From positions 17,772,296 to 17,836,295 of the forward strand of contig NC_091152.1 in NCBI RefSeq assembly GCF_040958095.1: DNA of 64,000 bases, read 5' to 3'. Below, one piece after another: positions 1 through 10,300 of this stretch (positions are counted from its first letter, which is position 1; the number at the start of each line of letters is the position of its first letter). A model generated the notes under the pieces. It made no database searches. It was not told the DNA's origin and saw nothing but the letters and a program-made list of their open reading frames with translations. Made by a program: the position numbers and the translations under genes. The DNA is from Procambarus clarkii. Its lineage: Eukaryota > Arthropoda > Malacostraca > Decapoda > Cambaridae.

Positions 1-113
1 ATGTTAAGATAAGCATCTTATTGCTTCGTAATTACAATTATTACCTAACCTATACCTATAATAGGTTAAGTAACAATTGTAATTACGAAGCTATAAGATG
101 CTTATTTTAACAT
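1..113. mobile_element. Foldback MITE, near-perfect 113-bp palindrome
   Basis: Bases 1-53 are almost the exact reverse complement of 60-113, with a short central loop around CCTATACCTATAATAGG. The ends read ATGTTAAGATAAGC and GCTTATTTTAACAT. There is no coding capacity. This is the structure of a foldback MITE that terminal inverted repeats make up almost entirely. The left end coincides with the window edge, so the left target-site duplication cannot be seen. Confidence 0.7.
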
Positions 114-235
114 ACTAAGTAGGTTAGGTAAGGTCGGTGTTTTCTATGAAGCTTTTCAAGGGAAACTATTATGTTTAGTATGTCACCTATGCACGCAACT
201 AATAAGTCAATATTGACTTATTAAATTTGCGAGAA

Positions 236-290
236 CGGGTTGGCTACATAGCCTTCCCGGCTTGGTGCCTTCTTTTGATAATTACTTATT
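236..290 (+). mobile_element. 5'-truncated 3' end of the RNase H LINE family
   Basis: About 55 bases match the 3' terminus of the full-length LINE at 29041-29092: GGCTACATAGCCTTCC, then TTGGTGCCTTCTTTTGATAA and the TTACTTA tail. Only the extreme 3' end is kept, as expected for a 5'-truncated insertion. The stretch 291-840 beyond it shows no gene that I recognise. Confidence 0.65.
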
Positions 291-859
291 GTTACACACA
301 GCTAAATTGTGTAATTGAAGAGGTCTTGGACCCCTGCTCCTCCCTCTCTTTTTTAACAGGCCATAATAGTCCATAAAGTCATAATTATAGGCCTAAGTAT
401 TCAATGACAAAAGTTTTTAAAGTTTTTACCCTTCTTACCTAACATCATTTGTGCAGCATATTTTTCTTTTATGTCTCACCCAGATTTAATTTCAAAATAA
501 AACCAAACAAAATAAATTAAAAATGGGTATGTATAGCTAAGGTACACCCCCTAGCTATACTAATTGCTAGGTGAACAGGGGCATTTGGTGATAGTAAATG
601 CTCCCACTAGCCCGGGATCATCACCTCTCATATTTCATGTTCACCAGTGTTTATTTACTTAATAACTACTGGTATAATATCTTGCTATTACGAAACTAAT
701 TCTAATATCATAAAAAGACATATTTACTACAAGATTCAAGCAGAGAATACATATACAGTATAGCTAACACGAAGGACTCCTTGAAGAGACTCGCCAGCTA
801 AAATGTTTGTTTATAATAAAATCAATCTGTGTTGTGTAGAAGAGAAAAATTTAGTTATA

Positions 860-1018
860 TCCGGTTTACGTAAAGCTACGAGTGGTCGAGAGCGACCTTA
901 GCGCAACGCTGTGTACTTACGAAGATTTTCATACTTAGACGCCTACCTGAATACCGACGTAACTGCTAAGAAGGAAAACGTTCGTAAGTACGTAAGTAAC
1001 TGCTTCGTAAATCTGGCC
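860..1018. mobile_element. Degraded MITE relic (family also at 47811-47940)
   Basis: The right end reads GTTCGTAAGTACGTAAGTAA, then GCTTCGTAAATCTGGCC. This resembles the terminal repeats of elements at 47811-47940, 31776-32042 and 60478-60738 (CTTACGAA..GTTTTCC and GATTCACGAAG). The left arm TACTTACGAAGATTTTC is partly complementary to it. No ORF is present. Confidence 0.4.
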
Positions 1019-1029
1019 TCTCCTGATTT

Positions 1030-1215
1030 TTTTCTATAACAATTTCTTTTTTTAAGAAACTTCTATGATTATATGAACTCTTGAAATATTTTCATAAAAC
1101 TGAACTCTGAAAAAAAAAGAATTTTCCCCATAAGAATCCTTTAAGAATGCAGCGTCTCTTTTAGCCTCGAATTTCCCCCATAAGAATCCTTTAAAAACGG
1201 AGCATCTCCTTTTCT
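1030..1215 (-). repeat. Dispersed repeat related to 18788-19145 and 29640-30005
   Basis: Strings such as AAACTGAACTCTGAAAAAA and TTTTCCCCCATAAGAATCC match the motif of the 29640-30005 repeat (AATGAACTCTGAAAAAAAT, CCCCAATAAGATTTCC). Two internal copies of CCCCATAAGAATCCTTTAA occur about 50 bp apart. Non-coding. Orientation is given relative to 18788-19145. Confidence 0.45.
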
Positions 1216-1402
1216 AAAAACAAAAAAGGGGACGCTAAGCCGCCATCCCTACTACTACTAGTGGTCATTGTCTTGTGACTAGTGTATATTGGTCATGTAA
1301 CAAACTAGGTTTGTTGTAGACATTATTCATTATAGATCTGGCATAAATATTTCATGAGACTACATGGAATGGTTCCAAAAAACAGTGAGAGGGTAGTCTA
1401 CC

Positions 1403-1500
1403 TGACTGAGGATTTCGATTAAGTCTTATTAAAGTGAGGATAATGGTGGTATTCATTGTCACGCAGGACAGAGGGTCATACATAAGACAATAGGTCTAAT
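1403..1500 (+). repeat. Dispersed repeat, copy 1 (second copy at 12160-12243)
   Basis: The stretch from CTGAGGATTTCGATTAAG to GGTCATACATAAGAC recurs almost unchanged at 12160-12243. Both contain CACGCAGGACAGAGGGTCAT. Probably part of an undescribed interspersed repeat; the boundaries are set only by where the two copies stop matching. Confidence 0.6.
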
Positions 1501-1884
1501 AAACTGTAGGCTGAAGCACATATATATCATGGTTACGATATTGAATATTCTAGGTATTCGATATTCAATATTCTCCTCTAATTGTGCTGCAATATGTTTT
1601 GCTATATAGCTTTATGTGTTTAGATATGTACATAAGTATATATGCTTTACATAACCCAACTCCTGTTATCTGTTAGAATGATATGATAATCCGTCATGTG
1701 TTACATAGTATGAATGGGGAAATTCAACGTACTTTAATACAATTCTGGTAAAATAGGCTGTACAATCGTGGATAAATGTTCATTATCAACAATATCTTAA
1801 TGATGTATTAGTCAGTAGCCCAATAATAACAACAGCATAGTGCAATAATGGCTTGTTATGCGTATTCACAAGCCCATGAAACCC

Positions 1885-1980
1885 CCATTGATCGAAGCTC
1901 TATGCGTATTAGTAGCTTTAGGTATTGTATGTACAAGCTCTATCTATAAATCCAACATTATGTTTGTAACTCTGTATCTA
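1885..1980 (+). mobile_element. SINE-like 3' fragment (relative at 42718-42850)
   Basis: CTATGCGTATTAGTAGCTTTAGGTATTGTATGTAC..AGCTCTATCTATAAATCCAACA parallels 42735-42795 (TTTGCGTAATAGTGGCTTTAGGCATTG..ATCTATTAATCCAACA). Both share the CGTA-TAGTGGCT core seen in the larger tRNA-derived SINE family (SINE-B) of this window. Only the 3' module is present. Confidence 0.4.
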
Positions 1981-2410
1981 TGTTAGTACTTTTCCTGAAT
2001 GAAATATAATAATTATTATTATTACTATTAATATTATTATTATTATTATTATGTGGTTGGTGGGCTGCTGGCTCCAGTTTTACCGAGGTCACTGGAAGCG
2101 GTTTTTGCATTTTTACTTTTTCTGGGCATGATTTAAGGAGGACCTTCCTTTTGCACTGACTTTGTTTACTTTCCCACTGATCTCTTTGTGGGATGGGGGC
2201 CGTTAATTTTTGCATCCCCGAGGGACTCTTTGGGCTCCCATACGTCAGGCTATCAGTGAGTTTATTTGCCTCAAAACGCGTTCGTTTCCACCGACAGCCG
2301 ATGTTAATATAACTATACGAAAGTACTTGAGGAAATTCCTGTTTCAATTCGTCCTTCGTGGTCTGACACTCACATTTTCCATCACGTGTTAATTTTCGTG
2401 ATTTACACAC
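1958..2410 (-). CDS. Possible 150-codon ORF, hypothetical, Asn-tract
   Basis: An uninterrupted minus-strand frame that I cannot assign to a family. It is basic and Ser/Lys/Gln-rich, with a VKLEP stretch resembling a SUMO acceptor site near residue 110. Poly-Asn runs follow, produced by the ATT microsatellite. Apart from the Asn run it looks less repetitive than other frames nearby, so it could be an exon of an intron-containing gene. There is no promoter, no polyadenylation signal and no second exon in view. Chance openness is the main alternative. Included at low confidence. Confidence 0.2.
   Translation of the reverse strand: MCKSRKLTRDGKCECQTTKDELKQEFPQVLSYSYINIGCRWKRTRFEANKLTDSLTYGSPKSPSGMQKLTAPIPQRDQWESKQSQCKRKVLLKSCPEKVKMQKPLPVTSVKLEPAAHQPHNNNNNNINSNNNNYYISFRKSTNIDTELQT
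2007..2053. repeat. (ATT)n microsatellite
   Basis: Imperfect ATT/TAT run. It encodes the Asn-rich stretch of the possible minus-strand ORF at 1958-2410. Confidence 0.8.
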
Positions 2411-2810
2411 ATGTATATATATGTGTATATTGGTAAATATATGTGTGTATGAATGTGTATATACAGGATATGTGGAAGCTGGTCAGAATTGCATTAAATC
2501 TCTGTAAACGCACATTATGTAATAAAGACTCATCAAAGGACTGTTTATGTACGACAGACGTAAATTTGTGAATATATATATTTCTGTATGTAGGGTAGAT
2601 TCGCATTTTATAAGCACTGCAATCACCTTCTGTGGTTGATTGTTCAATAAATCACTGAACTATATGTTTAACACATCTCTAACCCTGTCCATGGAGGACA
2701 GACGAAAATGTATATATGTTGGTTAGTATTGTAAATGTGTGGCCACGTCTGTGGTAGAAAAAAATACGCGGCCCAGCCAGTGCAGCGGCTTACTCGACCA
2801 AGTACAAGGA

Positions 2811-2985
2811 AGCCTGCCCGACCAACGCGAGGCCTGCCTGACCAGCACGAGGCCTGCCCGACCAACACGAGGCCTGCCCGACCAACACGAGGCCTGCCCG
2901 ACCAACACGAGGCCTACCCGACCAACACGAGGCCTGTACGACCAACACGAGGCCTGCCCGACCAACACGAGGCCTGACCTCCAGC
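2811..2985. repeat. 20-bp minisatellite, ~8-9 copies
   Basis: Tandem units of GCCTGCCCGACCAACACGAG, with early diverged units (CAACGCGAG, CAGCACGAG) followed by near-identical ones. Overlapping open frames here on both strands are by-products of the repeat and not genes. Confidence 0.9.
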
Positions 2986-3149
2986 CACGGTGTATGCTAG
3001 CCATCACAGTTATGCCAAACATTATAGTATGCATGTGTAACGTGTTAAACTGAACAGGAGAAACATGAATGTTTGTTTGCAATTAGCCCATTAGTATCAA
3101 TGCAATATTCATGAATGTAAATTAAGTTTCAAGCTAAAAGCTTTTATTC

Positions 3150-4220
3150 ATAAACTAGCTGTACCCGCCCACGCGTTGCTGTGGGTCAGTAACCTTCCCC
3201 CTGTCTCCTCGTCCTCCCGAAACTCTCCCACTCCCGTCCCCTTGTCCTCCCAACCATTCCCCACTCCCTCGTTCGATGCATTCCCAAATGATCCAATGAC
3301 CTCATCAGAAAATTAAGAACATCAAATGATCTAATGTTCCCATCACCTGAAATATAAGAAAAACATAAAAAATGAAATGAAAAACAATGAAAAAATACAA
3401 AAATAAACTATACTCAGGAAATGAACGGTATGGTAAACAACACAGCTCAATTTCAATGCAATGTCACACAAAATAAAGTAAATCAAAATGAAAATAAATC
3501 GAAATTTATGAAAATTAAGTTTATCAATGCAATCGGAAACATTGAAATGAAATCGTAACATATTTAGTATAGCGTGTGTTGCTATTACGTTCAACAGATG
3601 GCGCTGTTTAAAAAAAAAAAAAACATGTTTTTACATGTTACAGGTGTGGCACCTATATAGTCGGTATATAAAAACACACGCGTATTCGAATGGAACGTTG
3701 CATCAAATTTTCAAAGCAATCGATGAAGAACTTTCGGAGATTTCAGCGTGTGTTGCTTTTACGTCCAACAGATGGCGCTGTTTTTTTTGTTTAAACATGT
3801 TTTTTTCTATCACAGGTGTGGCATGCATATAGGAGGTATGTCACAGGTGTGGCATGCATATAGGAGGTATGTCACAGGTGTGGCATGCATATAGGAGGTA
3901 TGTCACAGGTGTGGCATGCATATAGGAGGTATATCAAATAAAAACACGCGCCTATTCGAATGCAACGCTGTGTCAAAATTTCAAAGCAATCGGTAAAGAG
4001 GTTTCAAAGATTTCCCTCCCATGAAAAATCACATGAAAAAATACAATTTAAAAAAAAATCATGTATTTTCCCATAACAGACGTGACATCTATATATGTAT
4101 ATATAAACCCGCTCGGATGCGAAATGAACTTTGTGTGAAAATTTCAAAACAATTGGTGAAGAACTTTCTGAGATTAGCGATTTTGAACAAACGAACTTTA
4201 ATATTTGTATTTATATAGAT
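3150..4220. repeat. Old interspersed element with internal duplications
   Basis: The region starts near AGCTGTACCCGCCCACGCGT and ends near TTATATAGATAG. It holds two diverged copies of GTGTTGCT.TTACGT.CAACAGATGGCGCTG (about 3572-3610 and 3746-3785). The motif TATTCGAATG.AACG occurs at 3682 and 3952, and an ATTTCAAA.CAAT motif recurs. It looks like several internally repeated modules of a non-coding transposable element. No protein domain is recognisable, and I cannot assign a class. Confidence 0.45.
3810..3932. repeat. 31-bp minisatellite, 4 copies
   Basis: Four near-identical tandem copies of TCACAGGTGTGGCATGCATA followed by TAGGAGGTATG, nested in the older repeat region. Confidence 0.9.
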
Positions 4221-6086
4221 AGTTGAATCAATAATGACTTAACTTTCAAAGTTTCAAGCACACTATTTACACAGAAACAAATTAAAGATTAATAGGTAAT
4301 GAAAGCCTTGATCATTATCAAGGCATATGGGGGGGACCTTCGACAAGCCGCCGGCTTCCTGTTCTCGTCGAGGCCACTAGTTTTAGTTGCCCTTAGACAA
4401 ATTCAGGTAAATTATAATCGTAAAATTGCGACCCACGACCTCGGATAGCCTGGCTGAACACACAGACCGCTGTCATTTTCTATTTCAGTGTCTAATGAGA
4501 TAGCGTAGCACCCAAACATGGTGCTGTGTTGGTTATAAGGCCTATCATCCTCTTGAAGGATTATTAAAGCCTTCACAATGGCTTAGTGACCAGTCGTCAA
4601 GTATACTTTAGTCCTGGACAAAAGGAAAATAATGTATATAGACCAAGAAGCGGGGTCACCTCTCCGTGTTTTTATGAATACTTGAATAATATTTAGCAAC
4701 CTGTCCTGCAAAGAACGTCGCTTTCCGATCGTATGCGTTAAATAATGCCAAAAATTGTTGTGCTAGAAAATGCAAGCGACTCGCGAAAGTGGTATACTGT
4801 CCCGTTTTCTGTTTCAGGTCCTCTGGTAGGGAACGTACGTTCCTCTAACGTACAAAATATGTACTATCGTACGCAACAAAGTTAATGTGTCGTAAGACTG
4901 TGATTCAAAAGGGCGTATAACAAACACTGAAATGGCCTAACATAAATCTAACCAAAAATTTCCTCGGCTAACATACGCAATCTTAGGCCCAAATTAGTAC
5001 CTATCTGTACTCTATTAGACCTTGGAAGAATTAACTTTGTTGCCTTTTTCTCAGGCCCTCAACAAAATTAATGGGGACAAAATGGACTTATTTTGGATAT
5101 AACTGTGTATATTGTGTACAGGCCACCCATTGTTGCAATAGGTACTGTCACTGATGGATAGTTCCATCCATTATTGCGACAGGACTGGATGGGGTTACTA
5201 GGCTATGAATCCCCCCTAAAATATTATTAATAGTAGTCTTCGAAGAGATAATTTATATTTAACGCCAAGTTCTGCTTCTACCACATTTTTTTATAGCTGT
5301 CATTAATAATATTTAAGGCCTATAGCAAATAACACATACAGCACAAGGCACACATTACGTACAGCACGTACAGTATATGATGACAACATAATACTTACGG
5401 CTTATAACACCTAAATCGTATAAAACCTATACCATATGACATCTACATCATACAACCCCTACTGTATATGACACCTACAACCTACATCATATGACATGTA
5501 CATCATACAACATCATATGACATGTACATCATACAACACCTACATCATACGACACCTACACGACTTATGACACCTACAGTAAATCACACGACACTACGAC
5601 ATATGACATCATAAAATGTTAACTATACTTCCCTATGATATATGACCTCACGCAGACATGCCATGCCCCCACACATCGTGCGTGAGGCTAACCAACTACC
5701 ATGGGCTGTCACTCACATATACCCAGCGTACTGTGAGTAACCATACAAAATCAATCATATTTTTACTCAGATTCTTGAGGAGACACATGTAACCGGGACT
5801 TAGGATACGGTGTAAGCTTGAAATGCTACTTTTCAAGTTTGTATGCTGTGGTAACTCTGTTTTAAACTGTAACCTAACCTAAGCCGCTTTCCAAGCTTAG
5901 AAAGTTTGGAAAGCTTTCCAAGCTTCTGTAGTAACGCTGTCTTAAACTATGATCTAAGGCGCTTTTCAAGCTTGTGTTGTGGGGTGACACCTTCTTCAAG
6001 GCATAACTTACACAGGTTTCTACATTTGTCTGTGGTAAGCTAGTCTAAGGAGCATCCTTCAGTGCTGTTGCCGACATTTTCATCTG
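4221..6086. other. Intergenic stretch, no gene seen
   Basis: AT-rich sequence without a coding frame that I can support. It contains a degenerate array of ACATCATACAAC/ATGACA-type units at about 5395-5610. A GTTGCAATAGGTACTGTCA motif near 5132 recurs near 9437, and a GGTTGACTCGCC motif begins the array that follows. Confidence 0.5.
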
Positions 6087-6342
6087 AATGAGAAACCAAC
6101 CAAGGGTTGACTCGCCTTAATGAGAAACCAACCAAGGGTTGACTCCCCTTAATGAGAAACCAACCAAGGGTTGACTTGCCTTAATGGTAAACCAACCAAG
6201 GGTTGACTCTCCTTAATGGTAAACCAACCAAGGGTTGACTCGCCTTAATGAGAAACCAACCAAGGGTTGACTCGCCTTAATGAGAAACCAACCAAGGGTT
6301 GACTCTCCTTAATGAGAAACCAACCAAGGGTTGACTCGCCTT
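6087..6342. repeat. 32-bp minisatellite, 8 copies
   Basis: Exactly eight units of 32 bp built on AATGAGAAACCAACCAAGGG then TTGACTCGCCTT. Variants include GGTAAACC for GAGAAACC and CTCTCC for CTCGCC. It lies about 0.7 kb upstream of the putative promoter of gene A. The sequence 6343-7063 that follows is AT-rich and shows no gene. Confidence 0.95.
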
Positions 6343-7063
6343 AAGAGATATGTAACAGATAGCCTAGTATTAAAAACTGACGTTAGGAGACAAGAGTAAA
6401 AATATTAGAGCTCATGGCTTTGCCGCCAATATGTCACAAACATCTTCCTTTAATCCTCAGTGCAATCATTGATTAAAGAAACAAATAAACGCAAATCAAT
6501 CAAGTCTCCTTTAATCCCTGCGGGTAATGACAAACTCTTCAAACAATTACAGATATATGATACGGCGGGTTTCTAGCATATTCTGTAATTATTTTGAGCA
6601 ATATACAACTGATTTCTCACTATATAATCAACACTAAAGAGTGATTATTTAATGTGACGAAATATTTATGTGCTTATAGTATTCAATATATTAAATTAAT
6701 ATCCAAATCGTCAAACTGTAATTATCGTTTGAACTTTGAAGTGTTTATTTATTTAAATATATTTATAAATGTTTTTATACAGTTTAAGCAGTGACAACCT
6801 GTGGATATACTAACACACAACAGCAGTTCCCAAAGAAATTTTATATTTAAATATTTGCCACCATTTTGCGTCCGGAAACATTTGTATTGAACTGAAAATA
6901 CATAAAAAAAAGGAAATAACAGATCTTAACTACATAAGACACACAATTATATATTTCCCATACTATTAGCGCTAAATTTCAAGTGTATTGCAATAAAAAT
7001 AAATCATCTTACTTAACTTTGAAAATAATTATAAAGAATTTGAGGAGTCAAGAAATTGGCGCC

Positions 7064-7244
7064 TCAGTGACACAACGGCCGCCGTCGCGACCACACCGCG
7101 TCGGGCTCCGTCCCGCCCTCGTCACGCCCACGTCACGCCCTCGTCACGCCCACGCCGCCCACGTCACGCCCACGCCGCCCACGTCACGCCCTCGTCACGC
7201 CCACGCCGCCCACGTCACGCCCACGCCCACGTCGTCACTTCACA
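7064..7244 (+). promoter_or_regulatory. CpG-rich putative promoter/5' UTR of gene A
   Basis: A sharply GC- and CpG-rich block in AT-rich surroundings, ending at the ATG at 7245. It contains short direct repeats of CGTCACGCCCACGCC. CCACGTCA occurs four times (7128, 7159, 7179, 7210). Its reverse complement TGACGTGG is the core bound by ATF6/XBP1/CREB-type bZIP factors (known biology). The repeated CCACGCCC is the reverse complement of GGGCGTGG, a KLF/SP-type box. No TATA box is seen, so a dispersed CpG-type start is inferred. Confidence 0.45.
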
Positions 7245-7346
7245 ATGGGGTTATTTCCCTCCAAAAGCAGGACCGAGGTAGAGATGAAGCAGGAGAACGT
7301 GGAGGAGCTGGGCCAGGCCCGTGTGGGCCAGTTACTCATGGCCTTG
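7245..7346 (+). CDS. Gene A exon 1 (34 codons), donor within minisatellite
   Basis: The start ATG at 7245 follows the CpG-rich block. The exon reads MGLFPSKSRTEVEMKQENVE and continues to LLMAL. It ends at TTG|GTGAGT, a consensus 5' splice site, in phase 0. The terminal CTCATGGCCTTG|GTGAGTAC is the founder unit of the 30-bp array that follows, so later copies offer equivalent donors in the same frame. Skipping to later donors would add ten-residue VSTASLLMAL-like blocks. An in-frame TGA at 8712 ends this possibility. Translation could alternatively start at the ATG that opens exon 2. Confidence 0.5.
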
Positions 7347-10300
7347 GTGAGTACTGCCTCCTTACTCATGGCCTTGGTGAGTACTGCCTCCTTACTCATG
7401 GCCTTGGTGAGTACTGCCTCCTTACTCATGGCCTTGGTGAGTACTGCCTCCTTACTCATGGCCTTGGTGAGTACTGCCTCCTTACTCATGGCCTTGGTGA
7501 GTACTTCCTCCTTACTCATGGCCTTGGTGAGTACTGCCTCCTTACTCATGGCCTTGGTGAGTACTGCCTCCTTACTCATGGCCTTGGTGAGTACTTCCTC
7601 CTTACTCATGGCCTTGGTGAGTACTTCCTCCTTACTCATGGCCTTGGTGAGTACTGCCTCCTTACTCCTGGCCTTGGTGAGCACTGCCTCCTTACTCATG
7701 GCCTTGGTGAGTACTACCTCCTTACTCCTGGCCTTGGTGAGTACTACCTCCTTACTCCTGGCCTTGGTGAGTACTACCTCCTTACTCCTGGCCTTGGTGA
7801 GCACTGCCTCCTTACTCATGGCCTTGGTGAGCACTGCCTCCTTACTCATGGCCTTGGTGAGTACTGCCTCCTTACTCCTGGCCTTGGTGAGTACTGCCTC
7901 CTTACTCATGGCCTTGGTGAGTACTACCTCCTTACTCATGGCCTTGGTGAGTACTACCTCCTTACTCATGGCCTTGGTGAGTACTACCTCCTTACTCATG
8001 GCCTTGGTGAGCACTGCCTCCTTACTCATGGCCTTGGTGAGTACTGCCTCCTTACTCCTGGCCTTGGTGAGTACTGCCTCCTTACTCATGGCCTTGGTGA
8101 GTACTACCTCCTTACTCCTGGCCTTGGTGAGCACTGCCTCCTTACTCATGGCCTTGGTGAGTACTACCTCCTTACTCCTGGCCTTGGTGAGTACTACCTC
8201 CTTACTCCTGGCCTTGGTGAGTACTGCCTCCTTACTCATGGCCTTGGTGAGTACTACCTCCTTACTCCTGGCCTTGGTGAGTACTGCCTCCTTACTCATG
8301 GCCTTGGTGAGTACTTCCTCCTTACTCATGGCCTTGGTGAGTACTGCCTCCTTACTCATGGCCTTGGTGAGTACTGCCTCCTTACTCATGGCCTTGGTGA
8401 GTACTACCTCCTTACTCATGGCCTTGGTGAGTACTTCCTCCTTACTCATGGCCTTGGTGAGTACTGCCTCCTTACTCATGGCCTTGGTGAGTACTTCCTC
8501 CTTACTCATGGCCTTGGTGAGTACTTCCTCCTTACTCATGGCCTTGGTGAGTACTGCCTCCTTACTCATGGCCTTGGTGAGTACTGCCTCCTTACTCATG
8601 GCCTTGGTGAGTACTTCCTCCTTACTCATGGCCTTGGTGAGTACTGCCTCCTTACTCATGGCCTTGGTGAGTACTACCTCCTTACTCATGGCCTTGGTGA
8701 GTACTGCCTCCTGACTCATGGCCTTGGTGAGTACTGCCTCCTTACTCATGGCCTTGGTGAGTACTGCCTCCTTACTCCTGGCCTTGGTGAGTACTTCCTC
8801 CTTACTCGTGGTGTTGGTGAGTACTACCTCCTTATTCATGGTGTTGGCTGAGTACTTCCTCCTTACTCATGGTGTTGGGTGAGTACTACACGCTCTTAAC
8901 GCTTCCTTACTCATAGAGTTTGGTGAGTAACACGCGCCTCCTTACTCGTGGTGTTTGATGAGTAATACACGCCCTTAACGCCTCATCACTTTTGGTGTTT
9001 GGTGAGTAACTGTCAGGGTGCCCCAACTTGTCATTCAAATATAGTACCTATTGCGACTGTGAATGCATTCTACAAAATACGGATTTTCGCACACCAAAAA
9101 TAATAATGAATTCCATATTTTGTATTAATTTTTATAGATGACCCTAATAAAAGGCAATATCCAAATCTAACTCTTAGTATAGGGCCTAGTATAGTACATG
9201 TATGTTCTAATTTTGGCCTAAGATTTTAAGATAAGACAAGGTTTTTATTTAAGATTTATTTAAGATCTTATAGATAAGATAAGATTTTTAAGATAAGACA
9301 AACTTTTATTTGGCGTAGGATTCTTTATTTCGGCCTGTAAACTGTTAGGTGTCGACCTAGTTTCAGTTTTTGTTATGAACTTTTGGAATATATGAAAAGC
9401 TCAAAACGTAGAATGTTTTCAACACTCCGTCCACAGTAGCAATAGGTACTGTCATTTGTGGGGGATGGGATATCCCAACCCATCCTAATGAAGTACCTAT
9501 TGAAACTACTTGGACGAACGTCCAAAATTGGACTGTTGCGGCTAACACTGTTCACGTTTTGTACTACTAATTCTGTAGAGTGTAGAGGGGCATAAACAAA
9601 ACCTTCTAGGCCTAGTATGGCATATATATGTCCAGTATTAGGCCTAGGGTAGGGTATATTAAGCCTAGTGCTGTTTGGACAAGTAAGGTGAGGCTTGACT
9701 GTTCAGTTTCCATTTTTTTTAGTTTACCATTTGGGCTAATTCAGTAATATAAAATGTGAACTTTTAATGGTGCAGTCATTTCATGCATTTGACCAAACAG
9801 TTCATTTAAGTACTATCTTATGAGGATATATGTATGTATGTATGTATGTATGTAGTGTACTGCGACAACCACTCTACTTGCAGGGCCTATGTAGAATTCC
9901 TGTTGGTCCAAACAGATGGACACTGCTCCTTAATTGTCTTCATATCCCAGCTCTTATTCGGCCCTTATATCTCTTTCAAGTCCTATATAAGTCTGGCTTA
10001 GCGCTTTCTCATAATAATTACCCTATCGTAGATTAATAACTAAATAATATAGCTAATATGTCCATCAGAAGTATGTTTTCTTGAAATTATATTAATTGTT
10101 CTTTTTTAACTATAAAATTAATATGAAGTATACAACTACAAGTATCGTACGCATAACCCCACAATACAAAAATAATTAAAGTATGTTGACTAAATATTGA
10201 CCAGTTGTAATAGCCTCTATAAAATCTAGCAAAACATGTTGACTGCTTGATGTTAAGTTAATAATAGCCTTTCGATGCAAAATAGAAATTATTAACTGCA

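Noticed and set aside
6087-6342. CRISPR-like regularly spaced repeat
   Set aside because: The units are contiguous 32-mers without unique spacers, in a eukaryotic genome.
6983-8851. Long frames on both strands across the 30-bp array (THGLGEYCLL-, SKEAVLTKAM- and LLMALVSTAS-type repeats)
   Set aside because: All arise from a 30-bp tandem repeat lacking stops. Only the first 34 codons of the 7245 frame have independent support, from the splice phase.
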